38,225 nt of DNA from Solirubrobacterales bacterium (GCA_025963965.1 JAOPZS010000012.1:1-38225); one strand, 5' to 3'; positions 31,319-38,225 are shown, numbered from the stretch's first letter. Notes: a model not told the origin generated them from the sequence alone. Made by a program: numbers and translations.

Positions 31319-33084
31319 CAGCCCCGGTAGCGGTTCGTGATCGGCATGCGCCGGTCGCGACCGAAGGCGCGGGCGCTGATCTTGATCCCGGGCGGCGCCT
31401 GGCGGCGCTTGTACTCGGCAAGGTCGACGAGGCGGATCGCGCGGTCCACGTCGTGCTCGGGCAGCCCCTGCGCGATCAGCTGCTCGCGGCTCTGGTCGAG
31501 CTCGACGTAGCCCTCGAGGATCCTGTCGAGCACGCCGTACACCGGTAGCGAGTCCTCGTCGCGCTGCTCGTGGCGCAGCTCGGCCGACGGCGCCCGGGCG
31601 ATCACCGACGGGGGGATCGGTGCACGCGCTCGCTCCGGCCACCCCGGGAGCGCCACCTCGCCGGCCGGCGAGTTGCGCCACTCGCAGAGCCGGTAGACGA
31701 GCGTCTTCGGCACGTCCTTGATCACCGCGAAGCCGCCGGCCAGATCGCCGTACAGCGTCGTGTAGCCAACCGACATCTCGGACTTGTTGCCCGTCGCCAG
31801 CACGAGCCAGCCGAACTTGTTCGACAGCGCCATCAGCAGGTTTCCGCGGATCCGCGCCTGCAGGTTCTCCTCGGTGATGTCCGGCTGGCTCCCGGCGAAG
31901 GGCGCGGCCAGGATCTGCTCGTAGGAGGCCATGACCTCGGCGATCGGCAGCTCCTGTACCCCGACACCGAGCGTGGCGGCGAGCGAGCGCGCGTCCTCTT
32001 GCGTGGAGTGCGAGGAGTAGGGGGAGGGCATGATCGTCACGCTGACGCGCTCAGAGCCGAGCGCGTCAGCTGCCAGGCAGGCGACGAGGGCCGAGTCGAT
32101 GCCGCCGGAGAGGCCGAGCACGACGTGCCCGAAGCCGTTCTTCTCGACGTAGTCGCGCAGGCCCAGCGACAGCGCCGCATAGACCTCCGCCTCGACCGGC
32201 TCGAGCAGGGGCGCCGCCCCCGGCACCGGCGGCGCGGCGATGCCATCCTCGCGCTCGACGCTCGGCGGCAGTGGCGCCAGCGTGCGGACCGCGGCCGTGG
32301 CTGCGGCGCGTCGCGCCGCCGGACGATGGCCGGCGTCACGCAGCCGCGCCGCGCCGGCGGCCGCGAGATCGACGTCGCAGATCACGAGCTCCTCACGGAA
32401 CTGCGCGCCGCGCGCGATCGTCGTGCCGGTGTGGTCGATCACAACCGAGTGGCCGTCGAAGACCAGCTCGTCCTGGCCGCCGACGAGCCCGCAGAAGGCG
32501 ACGCAGGCGAGGTTGTCGCGGGCCCGCTGTGCCAGCATCCGCTCGCGCTCGGCGCCCTTGCCGGCGTGGTAGGGCGAGGCGGAGATGTTGACGAGCAGCG
32601 TGGCGCCGGCGAGCGCCTCCTCACTGGCCGGCGGCCCCGGCTCCCAGATGTCCTCGCAGACGCTGATCCCGAGCAGCTCGCCGTCCAGCTCGGCGACCGC
32701 GCCACCGGGCCCGGCCTGGAAGTAGCGCTGCTCGTCGAACACGCCGTAGTTGGGGAGGTAGACCTTCCTGTAGATCGCGTGCACGCTCCCGCCCGCGAGC
32801 ACGGCCGCAGCGTTGTAGACGTCCTCGGCGCGCTCCGGGAAGCCGACGACGGCGGTCAGGCCGACGGCCTGCTCGGCGAGCCGCTCGAGCTCGCGACGCG
32901 AATCGGCCAGGAAGTGCTCCTTCAGCAGCAGGTCCTCCGGCGGGTAGCCGGTCAGCGACAGCTCCGGGAACAGCACGAGGCCTGCGCCGGCCTCGCGCGC
33001 CGCCGAGATGCCCGCGGCGATCTTCCGCGAGTTGCCCGCGATGTCGCCGACGGTGGCGTTGATCTGGGAGAGCGCGAGCCGCAC
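31318..33084 (-). CDS. nadE: Glutamine-dependent NAD+ synthetase
   Basis: Makes NAD+ from deamido-NAD+, ATP and glutamine. 588 residues, fused two-domain form. The N-terminal nitrilase-fold glutaminase has the Glu-Lys-Cys triad in FPELSLTGYPPEDLL, YRKVYLPNYGVFDE and ISVCEDIWEPG. The C-terminal synthetase has the ATP-pyrophosphatase loop LGLSGGIDSAL near residue 325, plus SEMSVGYTTLYGDLAGGF. The start is GTG at 33084, directly after the TGA of the WS/DGAT gene with no spacer. Coupling to a triacylglycerol/wax enzyme is unusual. Confidence 0.96.
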   Translation of the reverse strand: MRLALSQINATVGDIAGNSRKIAAGISAAREAGAGLVLFPELSLTGYPPEDLLLKEHFLADSRRELERLAEQAVGLTAVVGFPERAEDVYNAAAVLAGGSVHAIYRKVYLPNYGVFDEQRYFQAGPGGAVAELDGELLGISVCEDIWEPGPPASEEALAGATLLVNISASPYHAGKGAERERMLAQRARDNLACVAFCGLVGGQDELVFDGHSVVIDHTGTTIARGAQFREELVICDVDLAAAGAARLRDAGHRPAARRAAATAAVRTLAPLPPSVEREDGIAAPPVPGAAPLLEPVEAEVYAALSLGLRDYVEKNGFGHVVLGLSGGIDSALVACLAADALGSERVSVTIMPSPYSSHSTQEDARSLAATLGVGVQELPIAEVMASYEQILAAPFAGSQPDITEENLQARIRGNLLMALSNKFGWLVLATGNKSEMSVGYTTLYGDLAGGFAVIKDVPKTLVYRLCEWRNSPAGEVALPGWPERARAPIPPSVIARAPSAELRHEQRDEDSLPVYGVLDRILEGYVELDQSREQLIAQGLPEHDVDRAIRLVDLAEYKRRQAPPGIKISARAFGRDRRMPITNRYRG

Positions 33085-34578
33085 TCAGCCGGCGCTGGCG
33101 GGCTTGCGCGCCGCCGTGCCGCGGCGGGACGCCTGCGCACGCTGGCCGGCGGCGGCTTTGCGCTTGCCCCGCGCGCCCGCCGGAGCGAGGCCGGCGGCGC
33201 GGTACAGCGAGGCGATCGCCCATTTCAGGTCGTCGGCGATCGCGTCCAGCTCGGGCAGCGCGTCATAGTCGCCCAGCAGCCCGAAGCCGAGGTGGCCGTT
33301 GTAGCTCATCACCGCGATCCCCAGCGCCTGCCGTGCGGCCAGCGGCACGACCGGGTACAGCCCCTGCAGTTCGTGGCCGAGCAGGTACAGCGGGAACTGT
33401 GGCCCGGGGACGTTGGTGACGACGAGGTTGAAGAACTGCTGGCGGGCCTGCAGGCGAGCGGCCTGGCTGAGGATCGTCGGCGGCGCGAAGCCTGCGAGGT
33501 TCGTCAGCACCTGGGCTCCGACGGCCTGGCCTGAGTTCTTCAGGTTCTCCATCGCCGCGGCGACCGCGCCCAGGGCCTCGGCCGGCGCCTGAACGCCGAC
33601 GGGCAGCGGCGCCCACATCGCCGCGACCTGGTTGCCGAGCGCGCCCCGCTGGGACTTCGCTCGCACCGACACCGGCACCATCGCCTTCAGGACCAGCCCG
33701 TCTGTGTCGATCCCGCTGCGGCGCAGGTAACGCCCGAGCGCGAGCGTCACCGACGTCAGCACCGCGTCGTTGAGCGTGCCGCCGAGTGAGTCCTTGATCG
33801 CTTTGAAACGCCCCAGGTCGGCGTCGATGTACGTGTAGCGCCGGTGCGGCCCGATCTCGACGTTGAACGGGCTCGGCGGCGCCGGCGAGCGCACCCCGGC
33901 GATCGTCGTGGCGCCGACGTTGACGAGGCCCTCGCGCACCTGCGCGACGGCCTTGCGCGGCGCGCGCAGCAGCGCGCGGGCGCCGCGCAGCATCTCGTTC
34001 GGCACGGTCGAGCGCTCGATCAGCGCCTCGCCGAGGAGCTTCGCCGGACCGGGAAGCGGCTTGGCGCTCCACGGCGACGCGGGCGCGGTCGGCGCCGGCT
34101 CGCGGGCGGTGTCGAACAGCACCGTCGTGATGTCCACGCCGGAGATCCCGTCGACCAGCGCATGATGGGTCTTGGCGACGAGCGCGAAGCGACCGGCGGA
34201 GAGGTTCTGCACAAGCCAGATCTCCCACAGCGGCTTTGAGCGGTCGAGCCGCTGGGAGAACAGCCGCCCGGCGAGCCGCTTCAGCTCGTTCTCATCGGCC
34301 GGCTTCGGCAGCGCGGTGTGGCGGATGTGGTAGTAGGGGTTGAAGTGCGGGTCATCCGCCCACACCGGACGGCCCTGGCCGAGCGGCACGTGTGCGAGAC
34401 GCTGGCGATACCGCGGCACGAGATGCAGCCGCGACTCGACGTGCTCGACGAGCTCGCGGTGGCTCGGAGCCCTCCCCTCGAAGACCATCACCGAGGCGAC
34501 GTGCATGTGCGCGGCGGAGTGGTCCTCCAGGTGCAGGAAGGTCGAGTCGAGGGCGCTCAGACGGTCCGGGTTCGCCAT
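33085..34578 (-). CDS. Wax ester synthase / diacylglycerol acyltransferase (WS/DGAT)
   Basis: Esterifies acyl-CoA with diacylglycerol or fatty alcohol to make storage triacylglycerol or wax esters. About 497 residues. It begins with MANPDRLSALDSTFLHLEDH, a family-typical start. The active-site motif HHALVDG is at about residues 138-144 of this start. NVPGPQFPLYLLGHEL and the C-terminal LSYNGHLGFG-type region (MSYNGHLGFGLLGD) mark the second domain. The tail is basic and Ala-rich. I chose the ATG at 34578; a GTG at 34581 adds one residue. AACAAT seven bases upstream suits a leaderless start. First gene of the minus-strand operon. Confidence 0.92.
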   Translation of the reverse strand: MANPDRLSALDSTFLHLEDHSAAHMHVASVMVFEGRAPSHRELVEHVESRLHLVPRYRQRLAHVPLGQGRPVWADDPHFNPYYHIRHTALPKPADENELKRLAGRLFSQRLDRSKPLWEIWLVQNLSAGRFALVAKTHHALVDGISGVDITTVLFDTAREPAPTAPASPWSAKPLPGPAKLLGEALIERSTVPNEMLRGARALLRAPRKAVAQVREGLVNVGATTIAGVRSPAPPSPFNVEIGPHRRYTYIDADLGRFKAIKDSLGGTLNDAVLTSVTLALGRYLRRSGIDTDGLVLKAMVPVSVRAKSQRGALGNQVAAMWAPLPVGVQAPAEALGAVAAAMENLKNSGQAVGAQVLTNLAGFAPPTILSQAARLQARQQFFNLVVTNVPGPQFPLYLLGHELQGLYPVVPLAARQALGIAVMSYNGHLGFGLLGDYDALPELDAIADDLKWAIASLYRAAGLAPAGARGKRKAAAGQRAQASRRGTAARKPASAG

Positions 34579-34636
34579 CACCCCGATTGTTGCTCATTCG
34601 GGCGCGGCGCGGCGTGCCCGTCGCGGCGCCGTGCGC

Positions 34637-34855
34637 TCAGCTGCCGAGTTCCATGCGCAGCGCCTGAAGCAGCAGACCGATGCGGATGTGCGGGCGGCGG
34701 TCGCTGCTGCGCACACGGACCGTGGACTCATCCGGGCAGAGCACCTCGACGATCACGCAGACGTCGCCGATTTCGCACTCTTCGCCGTGGTCTTCTTCGA
34801 TCGCCTCCATCTGTTCGGCCACAACCTGCCCGAGCTTGCTCTGGTCCATCGTCAT
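34637..34855 (-). CDS. Small acidic protein of unknown function
   Basis: 72 residues from the ATG at 34855, with AGGAG about 8 bases upstream on the minus strand; an ATG at 34849 is an alternative. The N-terminus is a helix (KLGQVVAEQMEAIEEDHGEE) rich in Glu and Asp, followed by a beta-rich part (IGDVCVIVEVLCP, VRVRSSDRRPHIRIG) and a final helix (LLLQALRMELGS). Two Cys residues are in the middle (ECEIGDVC). No family is recognised. It is transcribed away from the riboswitch-controlled gene, and its promoter must lie in the 34856-35137 region, where I see only a short tandem repeat of a 10-base unit (GGCTCCTCGC) and no clear promoter. Confidence 0.7.
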   Translation of the reverse strand: MTMDQSKLGQVVAEQMEAIEEDHGEECEIGDVCVIVEVLCPDESTVRVRSSDRRPHIRIGLLLQALRMELGS

Positions 34856-35137
34856 CGCTGGTCTCCTCTTGATCTGGCGGCGCCCGCACGGCCGCGCTGA
34901 GGCATCACCGTAACGACCCTCCAGCACGACGGCGAGCGTCCACGCCGGCCGTGCCGACCGATCGCCGCCTCACGGCCGGGCTCGGCGGCCAGCCCGACGC
35001 GGTGGCGGGCGTCCCGAGCCGGTCGCCTCGTCGGATAGACGAGTGGGAGCCGGCTCCTCGCGGCTCCTCGCGGCGCGCGACGGCGCCGGAAAAGCCCTGC
35101 AAATCGAGGCTCTTGTGGCTTATGCAACTACACCGGT

Positions 35138-35157
35138 TGTGTGATCAACCTCACACA
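35138..35157. promoter_or_regulatory. CRP/FNR-type operator
   Basis: TGTGTGA-N6-TCACACA is a perfect inverted repeat containing TGTGA-N6-TCACA, the consensus of CRP, GlxR and Mycobacterium CRP. Its centre lies 41.5 bases upstream of position 35189, the start predicted from the -10-like TAGCCT at 35178-35183. This is the class II activator position. No CRP gene is in the window. Confidence 0.65.
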
Positions 35158-35184
35158 GGCGGCCCGCTTCGACCGCCTAGCCTG

Positions 35185-35198
35185 CGAACAACTGTTCG
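35185..35198. promoter_or_regulatory. LexA-like SOS box
   Basis: CGAACAACTGTTCG is a palindrome with a two-base centre. It matches the actinobacterial/Bacillus SOS box CGAAC-N4-GTTCG at all outer positions, with one mismatch to the preferred central bases. It overlaps the predicted transcription start, where a repressor would block initiation. A short palindrome may also arise by chance. Confidence 0.45.
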
Positions 35199-35209
35199 AC
35201 TCGCCGAGT

Positions 35210-35371
35210 CGCCTCCGTGGATGGGGGCGAACGGGGGAACCACCGCCGGCGCCGCGATGTAAAGCGGGGCCGGATGGGGCGAATCCCGCGCTGATGCGCA
35301 GGTAACGCCCGGCTCACACGCGTCCGTTCGCGTGAGGCCGGCCGTGAGCCCGACAGCTAACCCCGTAGGCG
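35210..35371 (+). ncRNA. Cyclic di-AMP riboswitch (ydaO-yuaA class)
   Basis: The 3' half contains the class-defining run GACAGCTAACCCCGTAGGCG (35352-35371). The 5' half has GGGGGAACCACC, and then GGGGCGAATCC, the two conserved GGGGxGAA-type junction elements. The closing stem P1 is CGCCT (35210-35214) with AGGCG (35367-35371). In actinobacteria this class controls resuscitation factors and other wall hydrolases. The ribosome site of the downstream gene (AAGGAGGT, 35377-35384) starts six bases after the aptamer, and no terminator is visible, so control may be at translation. Confidence 0.92.
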
Positions 35372-35394
35372 CCCACAAGGAGGTCTCACCCTAA

Positions 35395-36042
35395 ATGCTC
35401 GTCCCCGCGACGCCCGTTCAGACTGCGCCCGCATTGGCGCCGGTCGGCGTCGTCTCCGCGGCCCCGGCGACACTCGCCACGCCGCTCGCAACAACCCTGA
35501 AGGTGCGCACCGAGCAGCTGAACGTGCTCGCGAACCACCACTCCACGGTGGCCGGAACGCTGCTCGAAGGCCACCGGCCCGGCTCCGCCGGGCGCGCCGT
35601 CGCGCTGCAGGCGCTGGTCGGCCGCGGCTGGAAGACGATCGCGACCGCTCACACGGGCTCGCGCGGGCGGTTCCGCATCTCATACCGCCCGCTGCGGGTC
35701 GGCAGCCGCCTGCTGAGGCTGCGCTTTCGCGGAGACGCGACAGCGAACGCGACACGACGCCGGCTCGGCCGGCTCAACGTGTACCGGCTGGCCGGAGCCT
35801 CCTGGTACGGGGGCGGCGGTGGCACGGCCTGCGGGCAGCAGCTGACGAGCTCCACGCTCGGCGTCGCCAACAAGACGCTGCCGTGCGGCACTCTGGTCAC
35901 GCTGCACTACGGCAGCCGCACGATCCGGGTACCCGTGATCGACCGTGGCCCGTTCGTCGCCGGGCGCGAATTCGACCTCACCGAAGCGACCAAGCGGGCC
36001 CTCGGCTTCGGCGACACGGGCAACGTCTGGAGCACCGGCTGA
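35395..36042 (+). CDS. RlpA-like double-psi beta-barrel cell-wall protein
   Basis: 215 residues. The C-terminal part (about 132-215) is an RlpA/3D-type double-psi barrel: GASWYGGGGGTACGQQL, VANKTLPCGTLVTLHYG, VPVIDRGPFVAGREFDLT. Such domains cut or bind peptidoglycan glycans. Residues about 40-128 form an immunoglobulin-like or beta-sandwich module (TVAGTLLEGHRPGSAG onwards). The N-terminus (MLVPATPVQTAPALAPVGVV) is hydrophobic but has no basic start or clear signal peptide, and a TAA is directly in front of the ATG, so no longer in-frame start exists. The c-di-AMP riboswitch and CRP-type site upstream support a role in wall growth or resuscitation. Confidence 0.85.
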   Translation: MLVPATPVQTAPALAPVGVVSAAPATLATPLATTLKVRTEQLNVLANHHSTVAGTLLEGHRPGSAGRAVALQALVGRGWKTIATAHTGSRGRFRISYRPLRVGSRLLRLRFRGDATANATRRRLGRLNVYRLAGASWYGGGGGTACGQQLTSSTLGVANKTLPCGTLVTLHYGSRTIRVPVIDRGPFVAGREFDLTEATKRALGFGDTGNVWSTG

Positions 36043-36116
36043 GCGCCTGACACGCGGGGCTGGGCGCCTTCGTGCAGGGGTTGGGTTTCCGCGGCGCTGG
36101 CCGTTCAATCATCTGG

Positions 36117-37229
36117 ATGTCCCCCGGCGTGAGAACCCCGCGTAGCCAAGTGTGGCTCGACAGCCTCGGCGAGTGGACCTGGCCCGGTCAGCTCGCCACG
36201 GCCGAGGTCGCGCCGCCCTCATGGGTCCCGGCACTGCCTCCCGCGGCTGCGCGGTCCTCGGCTCCGGCTCTGCCGGAGCCCTGGCAGCGCGGTCGCAGGG
36301 TGCTCATCGGGGTGCTGCTGGGCGCGCTTGCAGCCGTTTGCGCGGCGTTGGCGCTGCGCGGCCAGCTGGGGCTCGGAGGTCCGGCGCAGACGCTCCCCGC
36401 CGCGCACCGCCTCGTCGCGGCGCCGGCGCTCCAGCCGCTCCCAGCGCTCGAGAAGGTCAGCACCGACCATGCCGGGAGCACGATCGCGCAGGCGTCCTAT
36501 CACTCGGTGGCGCTGCGCCACCAGGGCTCCTTCTACGTCTACGAGCCGCCGGGCCTGCGCGCTGCGAGTAGCTCGGGAGCCCGCTCAGGCGAGCGCTACC
36601 CGGTGCTCTACCTGCTGCACGGCAACAGCCAATCGGCGCGCGCGTTCCTGCAGATGGGCGTGCAGGGCGAGCTCGACGCGCTGATCGCCAGGCACGCGAT
36701 CCCGCCGGTGATCGCCGTGATGATCCAGGGCGGGCCGGGCGCCAACAACTGGCGCAACATCGGCGCCTTCCGCTACGAAAGCTATGTCCTGGAAGTGCAG
36801 GAGCTCGTCGATCGCATGCTGCCGACGGTGCCACAGCGTGGCGGGCGCGCGATCGCCGGCCTTTCGATGGGCGGCTATGGGGCGATGGCGCTGACGCTCA
36901 ACAACCCGTCCCGCTTCGGTGTCGTCGAGAGCTGGCTGGGCTTCTTCAACGGCCTCCAAGACGAGCTGCGCCTGGACAGCCGCGCGATCAAGGCGCTCGG
37001 CCTGCACGCGTTCCTGTACGGCGGACAGGCCGACAAGATCGCCGACCCCAGCGAGAACGCGCCGTTCGCCGAACAGCTGCGGGCAGCCGGAGCGCACGCG
37101 GTGAGCGCGGTCTATCCCGGCGAACACAATCTCGAAACGGTCCACGCTCATCTGCCGGCGATGCTGACGTTCGCCGGGCACGCGATGGCCGCGGCCGTCG
37201 CGCCTGCCGGCGGCCATGCTGCGCGCTGA
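36117..37229 (+). CDS. Membrane-anchored esterase (antigen-85/Fes-like esterase family)
   Basis: 370 residues from the ATG at 36117; a GTG at 36072 in the same frame is possible. Neither has a Shine-Dalgarno. After a proline-rich cytosolic start there is one TM helix near residues 62-80 (RVLIGVLLGALAAVCAALAL), then an outer esterase domain. It shows YPVLYLLHGNSQSARAFLQM, the nucleophile elbow GLSMGGYG with S250, and a late EHNLETVHAHLP with the likely catalytic His. This is the PF00756 esterase group that includes mycolyltransferases, Fes and S-formylglutathione hydrolase. The substrate is unknown. It overlaps the pentad-repeat gene by 14 bases. Confidence 0.84.
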   Translation: MSPGVRTPRSQVWLDSLGEWTWPGQLATAEVAPPSWVPALPPAAARSSAPALPEPWQRGRRVLIGVLLGALAAVCAALALRGQLGLGGPAQTLPAAHRLVAAPALQPLPALEKVSTDHAGSTIAQASYHSVALRHQGSFYVYEPPGLRAASSSGARSGERYPVLYLLHGNSQSARAFLQMGVQGELDALIARHAIPPVIAVMIQGGPGANNWRNIGAFRYESYVLEVQELVDRMLPTVPQRGGRAIAGLSMGGYGAMALTLNNPSRFGVVESWLGFFNGLQDELRLDSRAIKALGLHAFLYGGQADKIADPSENAPFAEQLRAAGAHAVSAVYPGEHNLETVHAHLPAMLTFAGHAMAAAVAPAGGHAAR

Positions 37230-37491
37230 GCACCGCCGCGGCACCTCGCGGCGCGCCGGCGTGGTCGGATTGGGCGCTGCCGGCGCCTCAGCCGGCGGTG
37301 CCTTCGCCGCGGGCGCGCTGGCCGGGGGAGCGGTTGCGATCGGAGCGATGGCGATCGGCCGGCTTGCCGTCGGACGGCTCACCGTCGGACGCCTTTCGCT
37401 GAAGCGGGCGCGAGCCGGGGAGATCGTGCTCGACTCGCTCGAGGTCGGCCGCCTGACGGTCGGCGGCCAAGACTGGCCAGCCGGCCAGTAA
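37216..37491 (+). CDS. Glycine-rich pentad-repeat protein
   Basis: 91 residues. From about residue 23 the sequence runs in 5-residue units: AGASA GGAFA AGALA GGAVA, then IGAMA IGRLA VGRLT VGRLS, then LKRAR AGEIV LDSLE VGRLT. A bulky residue returns every fifth position and a Gly sits two before it, as in a pentapeptide-repeat quadrilateral beta-helix but with Gly in place of Ala and few Asp/Asn. The hydrophobic first half could also insert in a membrane. The ATG at 37216 lies inside the end of the esterase gene, so the two are coupled. Function unknown. Confidence 0.65.
   Translation: MLRAEHRRGTSRRAGVVGLGAAGASAGGAFAAGALAGGAVAIGAMAIGRLAVGRLTVGRLSLKRARAGEIVLDSLEVGRLTVGGQDWPAGQ
37472..37489. 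terminator. Hairpin at the end of the pentad-repeat gene
   Basis: ACTGGCC (37472-37478) pairs with GGCCAGT (37483-37489) around a four-base loop. The right arm ends in the first base of the TAA stop codon and of the TAATAT -10 candidate (37489-37494) for the P450 gene. It could be a terminator or an operator. Confidence 0.4.
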
Positions 37492-37533
37492 TATCTGGAC
37501 GGGGTACGGAGAGACCGACAAGGGGAGGTCCCG

Positions 37534-38225
37534 ATGGCGTCCGTCGAGAGCGACATCCGCAGTGTCGAAGTGGCCGATGAGGAGTTCTGGCGGGACGGGC
37601 CGCCGCACGAGGTGTTCAAGGAGATGCGGGGCAAGTGCCCGGTCCACTGGACGCAGGAGATTCCCGAATTCCCGGAGGAGGCCGGCTTCTGGTCGGTGAC
37701 GACCGCCGATGACGTGCACGCGGTCAGCCGCGACTTCCGCACGTACTCATCCGAACTGGGCGGCATCACCGCCGCGGGCGTGCTCCCGCTGGAGCTGACA
37801 CGGGCGATGTTCATCGGCATGGACCCCCCCAAGCACGACCGCGTCAAGGCGCTGTTCCAGGTCGGCTTCACACCGAAGCGGATCGCCGACCACGAGCAGC
37901 GGATCCGCGAGATCGTCGCGCGCGTGCTCGATGGGCTCGAGGGCCGGGAGCGGTGCGACCTCGTGACCGACGTGGCCCAGCCGGTCGTCTCGCGCGTGAT
38001 CGGCAGCTTCATGGGGATCTCCGAAGCCGAAGACGAGATGTGGGCGCGGCTCATGAACCAGACGCTCGGCGCGGGCGACGAGGACGTCAATCCCGATGGG
38101 ATCGACTCCGTGATGGCAAAGCTGATCCCCGAGATCTTCGCGCGCTGCAACGAGCTGATCGCCGCACGGCGCGAGGCGCCGACCGAGGACCTGACGAGCG
38201 TGCTCGTGCACGCCGACGTCGACGG
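37534..38225 (+). CDS. Cytochrome P450, N-terminal part (runs off the window)
   Basis: Starts at the ATG at 37534 with GGGGAGG seven bases upstream; the frame is open to the window end (230 codons and two bases). The N-terminus has FWRDGPPHEVFKEMRGKCPV, typical of bacterial class I P450s of the CYP124/125/142 kind. The helix C region reads FIGMDPPKHDRVKALFQVGF, and the helix D/E part reads VVSRVIGSFMGISEAEDEMW. The I-helix Thr, ExxR and heme-Cys loop are beyond the edge. Such enzymes oxidise sterols, branched lipids or fatty acids; the exact one cannot be told. Probably soluble, needing ferredoxin. Confidence 0.9.
   Translation, partial: MASVESDIRSVEVADEEFWRDGPPHEVFKEMRGKCPVHWTQEIPEFPEEAGFWSVTTADDVHAVSRDFRTYSSELGGITAAGVLPLELTRAMFIGMDPPKHDRVKALFQVGFTPKRIADHEQRIREIVARVLDGLEGRERCDLVTDVAQPVVSRVIGSFMGISEAEDEMWARLMNQTLGAGDEDVNPDGIDSVMAKLIPEIFARCNELIAARREAPTEDLTSVLVHADVD

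Noticed and set aside
29079..31421. 780-codon minus-strand frame across the sigma4-fusion, thioesterase and lipoprotein genes
   Set aside because: It spans three supported genes in other frames or strands, and the product is Arg/Pro/Ala-rich without domains.
31570..33534. 654-codon plus-strand frame opposite nadE
   Set aside because: It is antisense to an unmistakable NAD synthetase.
34856..35137. Possible tRNA or small RNA in the long gap
   Set aside because: No T-loop GGTTCGA-type sequence, no acceptor stem and no strong fold; only a short tandem repeat (GGCTCCTCGC twice) is seen.
36072..36116. GTG at 36072 as the start of the esterase gene
   Set aside because: It has no ribosome site or placed -10; the ATG at 36117 is simpler, though the choice is not certain.

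Overview
The window is about 38 kb of very GC-rich DNA, with strong G/C preference at third codon positions. Gene content points to a deep-branching actinomycete of the Thermoleophilia (Solirubrobacterales-like) type. The evidence is the rpsB/tsf/pyrH/frr/uppS/cdsA/dxr/rseP/ispG/proS core order, an FHA-MerR pair of the GarA/FtsR type, a one-motif RsiG-like protein as described in Rubrobacter, a WS/DGAT acyltransferase, and a c-di-AMP riboswitch in front of a cell-wall gene. This placement is inferred from gene families; no marker such as 16S rRNA is present. I see no tRNA, rRNA, CRISPR array, transposase or phage gene.

Layout. 1-3716: translation and envelope genes (end of a probable rpsB, tsf, then the tightly overlapping pyrH-frr-uppS-cdsA). 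3717-12406: accessory block with a small His-rich CDF metal transporter, a SnoaL-like protein, a neocarzinostatin-fold exported protein, a small dimeric-barrel protein, a degenerate RsbW-like ATPase, two large exported proteins (beta-helix; HEH/PKD/IPT), another exported protein, and a membrane HD-GYP protein. 12461-16744: dxr, rseP, a divergent methyltransferase and ispG. 16841-22106: second accessory block with an exported propeller-like protein, an orphan reading-frame remnant, a small membrane protein, sodA, a TetR regulator and an exported DUF3089 hydrolase. 22250-24681: proS and a pgsA-type phosphatidyltransferase. 24682-27560: RsiG-like anti-sigma, FHA, MerR (FtsR-like), apt and an SRPBCC protein. 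27553-34855: alkyl-DHAP-synthase-like flavoenzyme, a sigma-region-4/TM/anti-sigma-type fusion, a thioesterase, and a minus-strand lipid/NAD operon (WS/DGAT, nadE, lipoprotein). 34856-38225: a long regulatory region, an RlpA-type wall protein, a membrane-anchored esterase, a pentad-repeat protein and a truncated cytochrome P450.

How the parts fit. Three genes make or use the isoprenoid precursor pool: dxr and ispG belong to the MEP pathway, and uppS makes the polyprenyl carrier. cdsA and pgsA make phospholipids; AGPS-like, PaaI-like and WS/DGAT proteins handle acyl or ether lipids. Nucleotide second messengers recur: an HD-GYP protein and an RsiG-like protein (c-di-GMP), a ydaO-type riboswitch (c-di-AMP) and a CRP-type operator (cAMP).

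The most interesting region is 35138-36042. A perfect CRP-type operator, a LexA-like palindrome and a c-di-AMP riboswitch are stacked within 240 bases in front of one RlpA-like gene. Other notable points are the single-motif RsiG with Gln replaced by His, the sigma4-TM-sensor fusion, widespread leaderless-type starts including two face-to-face start codons 15 bases apart, a 21-bp interrupted stem at 24736-24794, and perfect inverted repeats in front of the HD-GYP gene.
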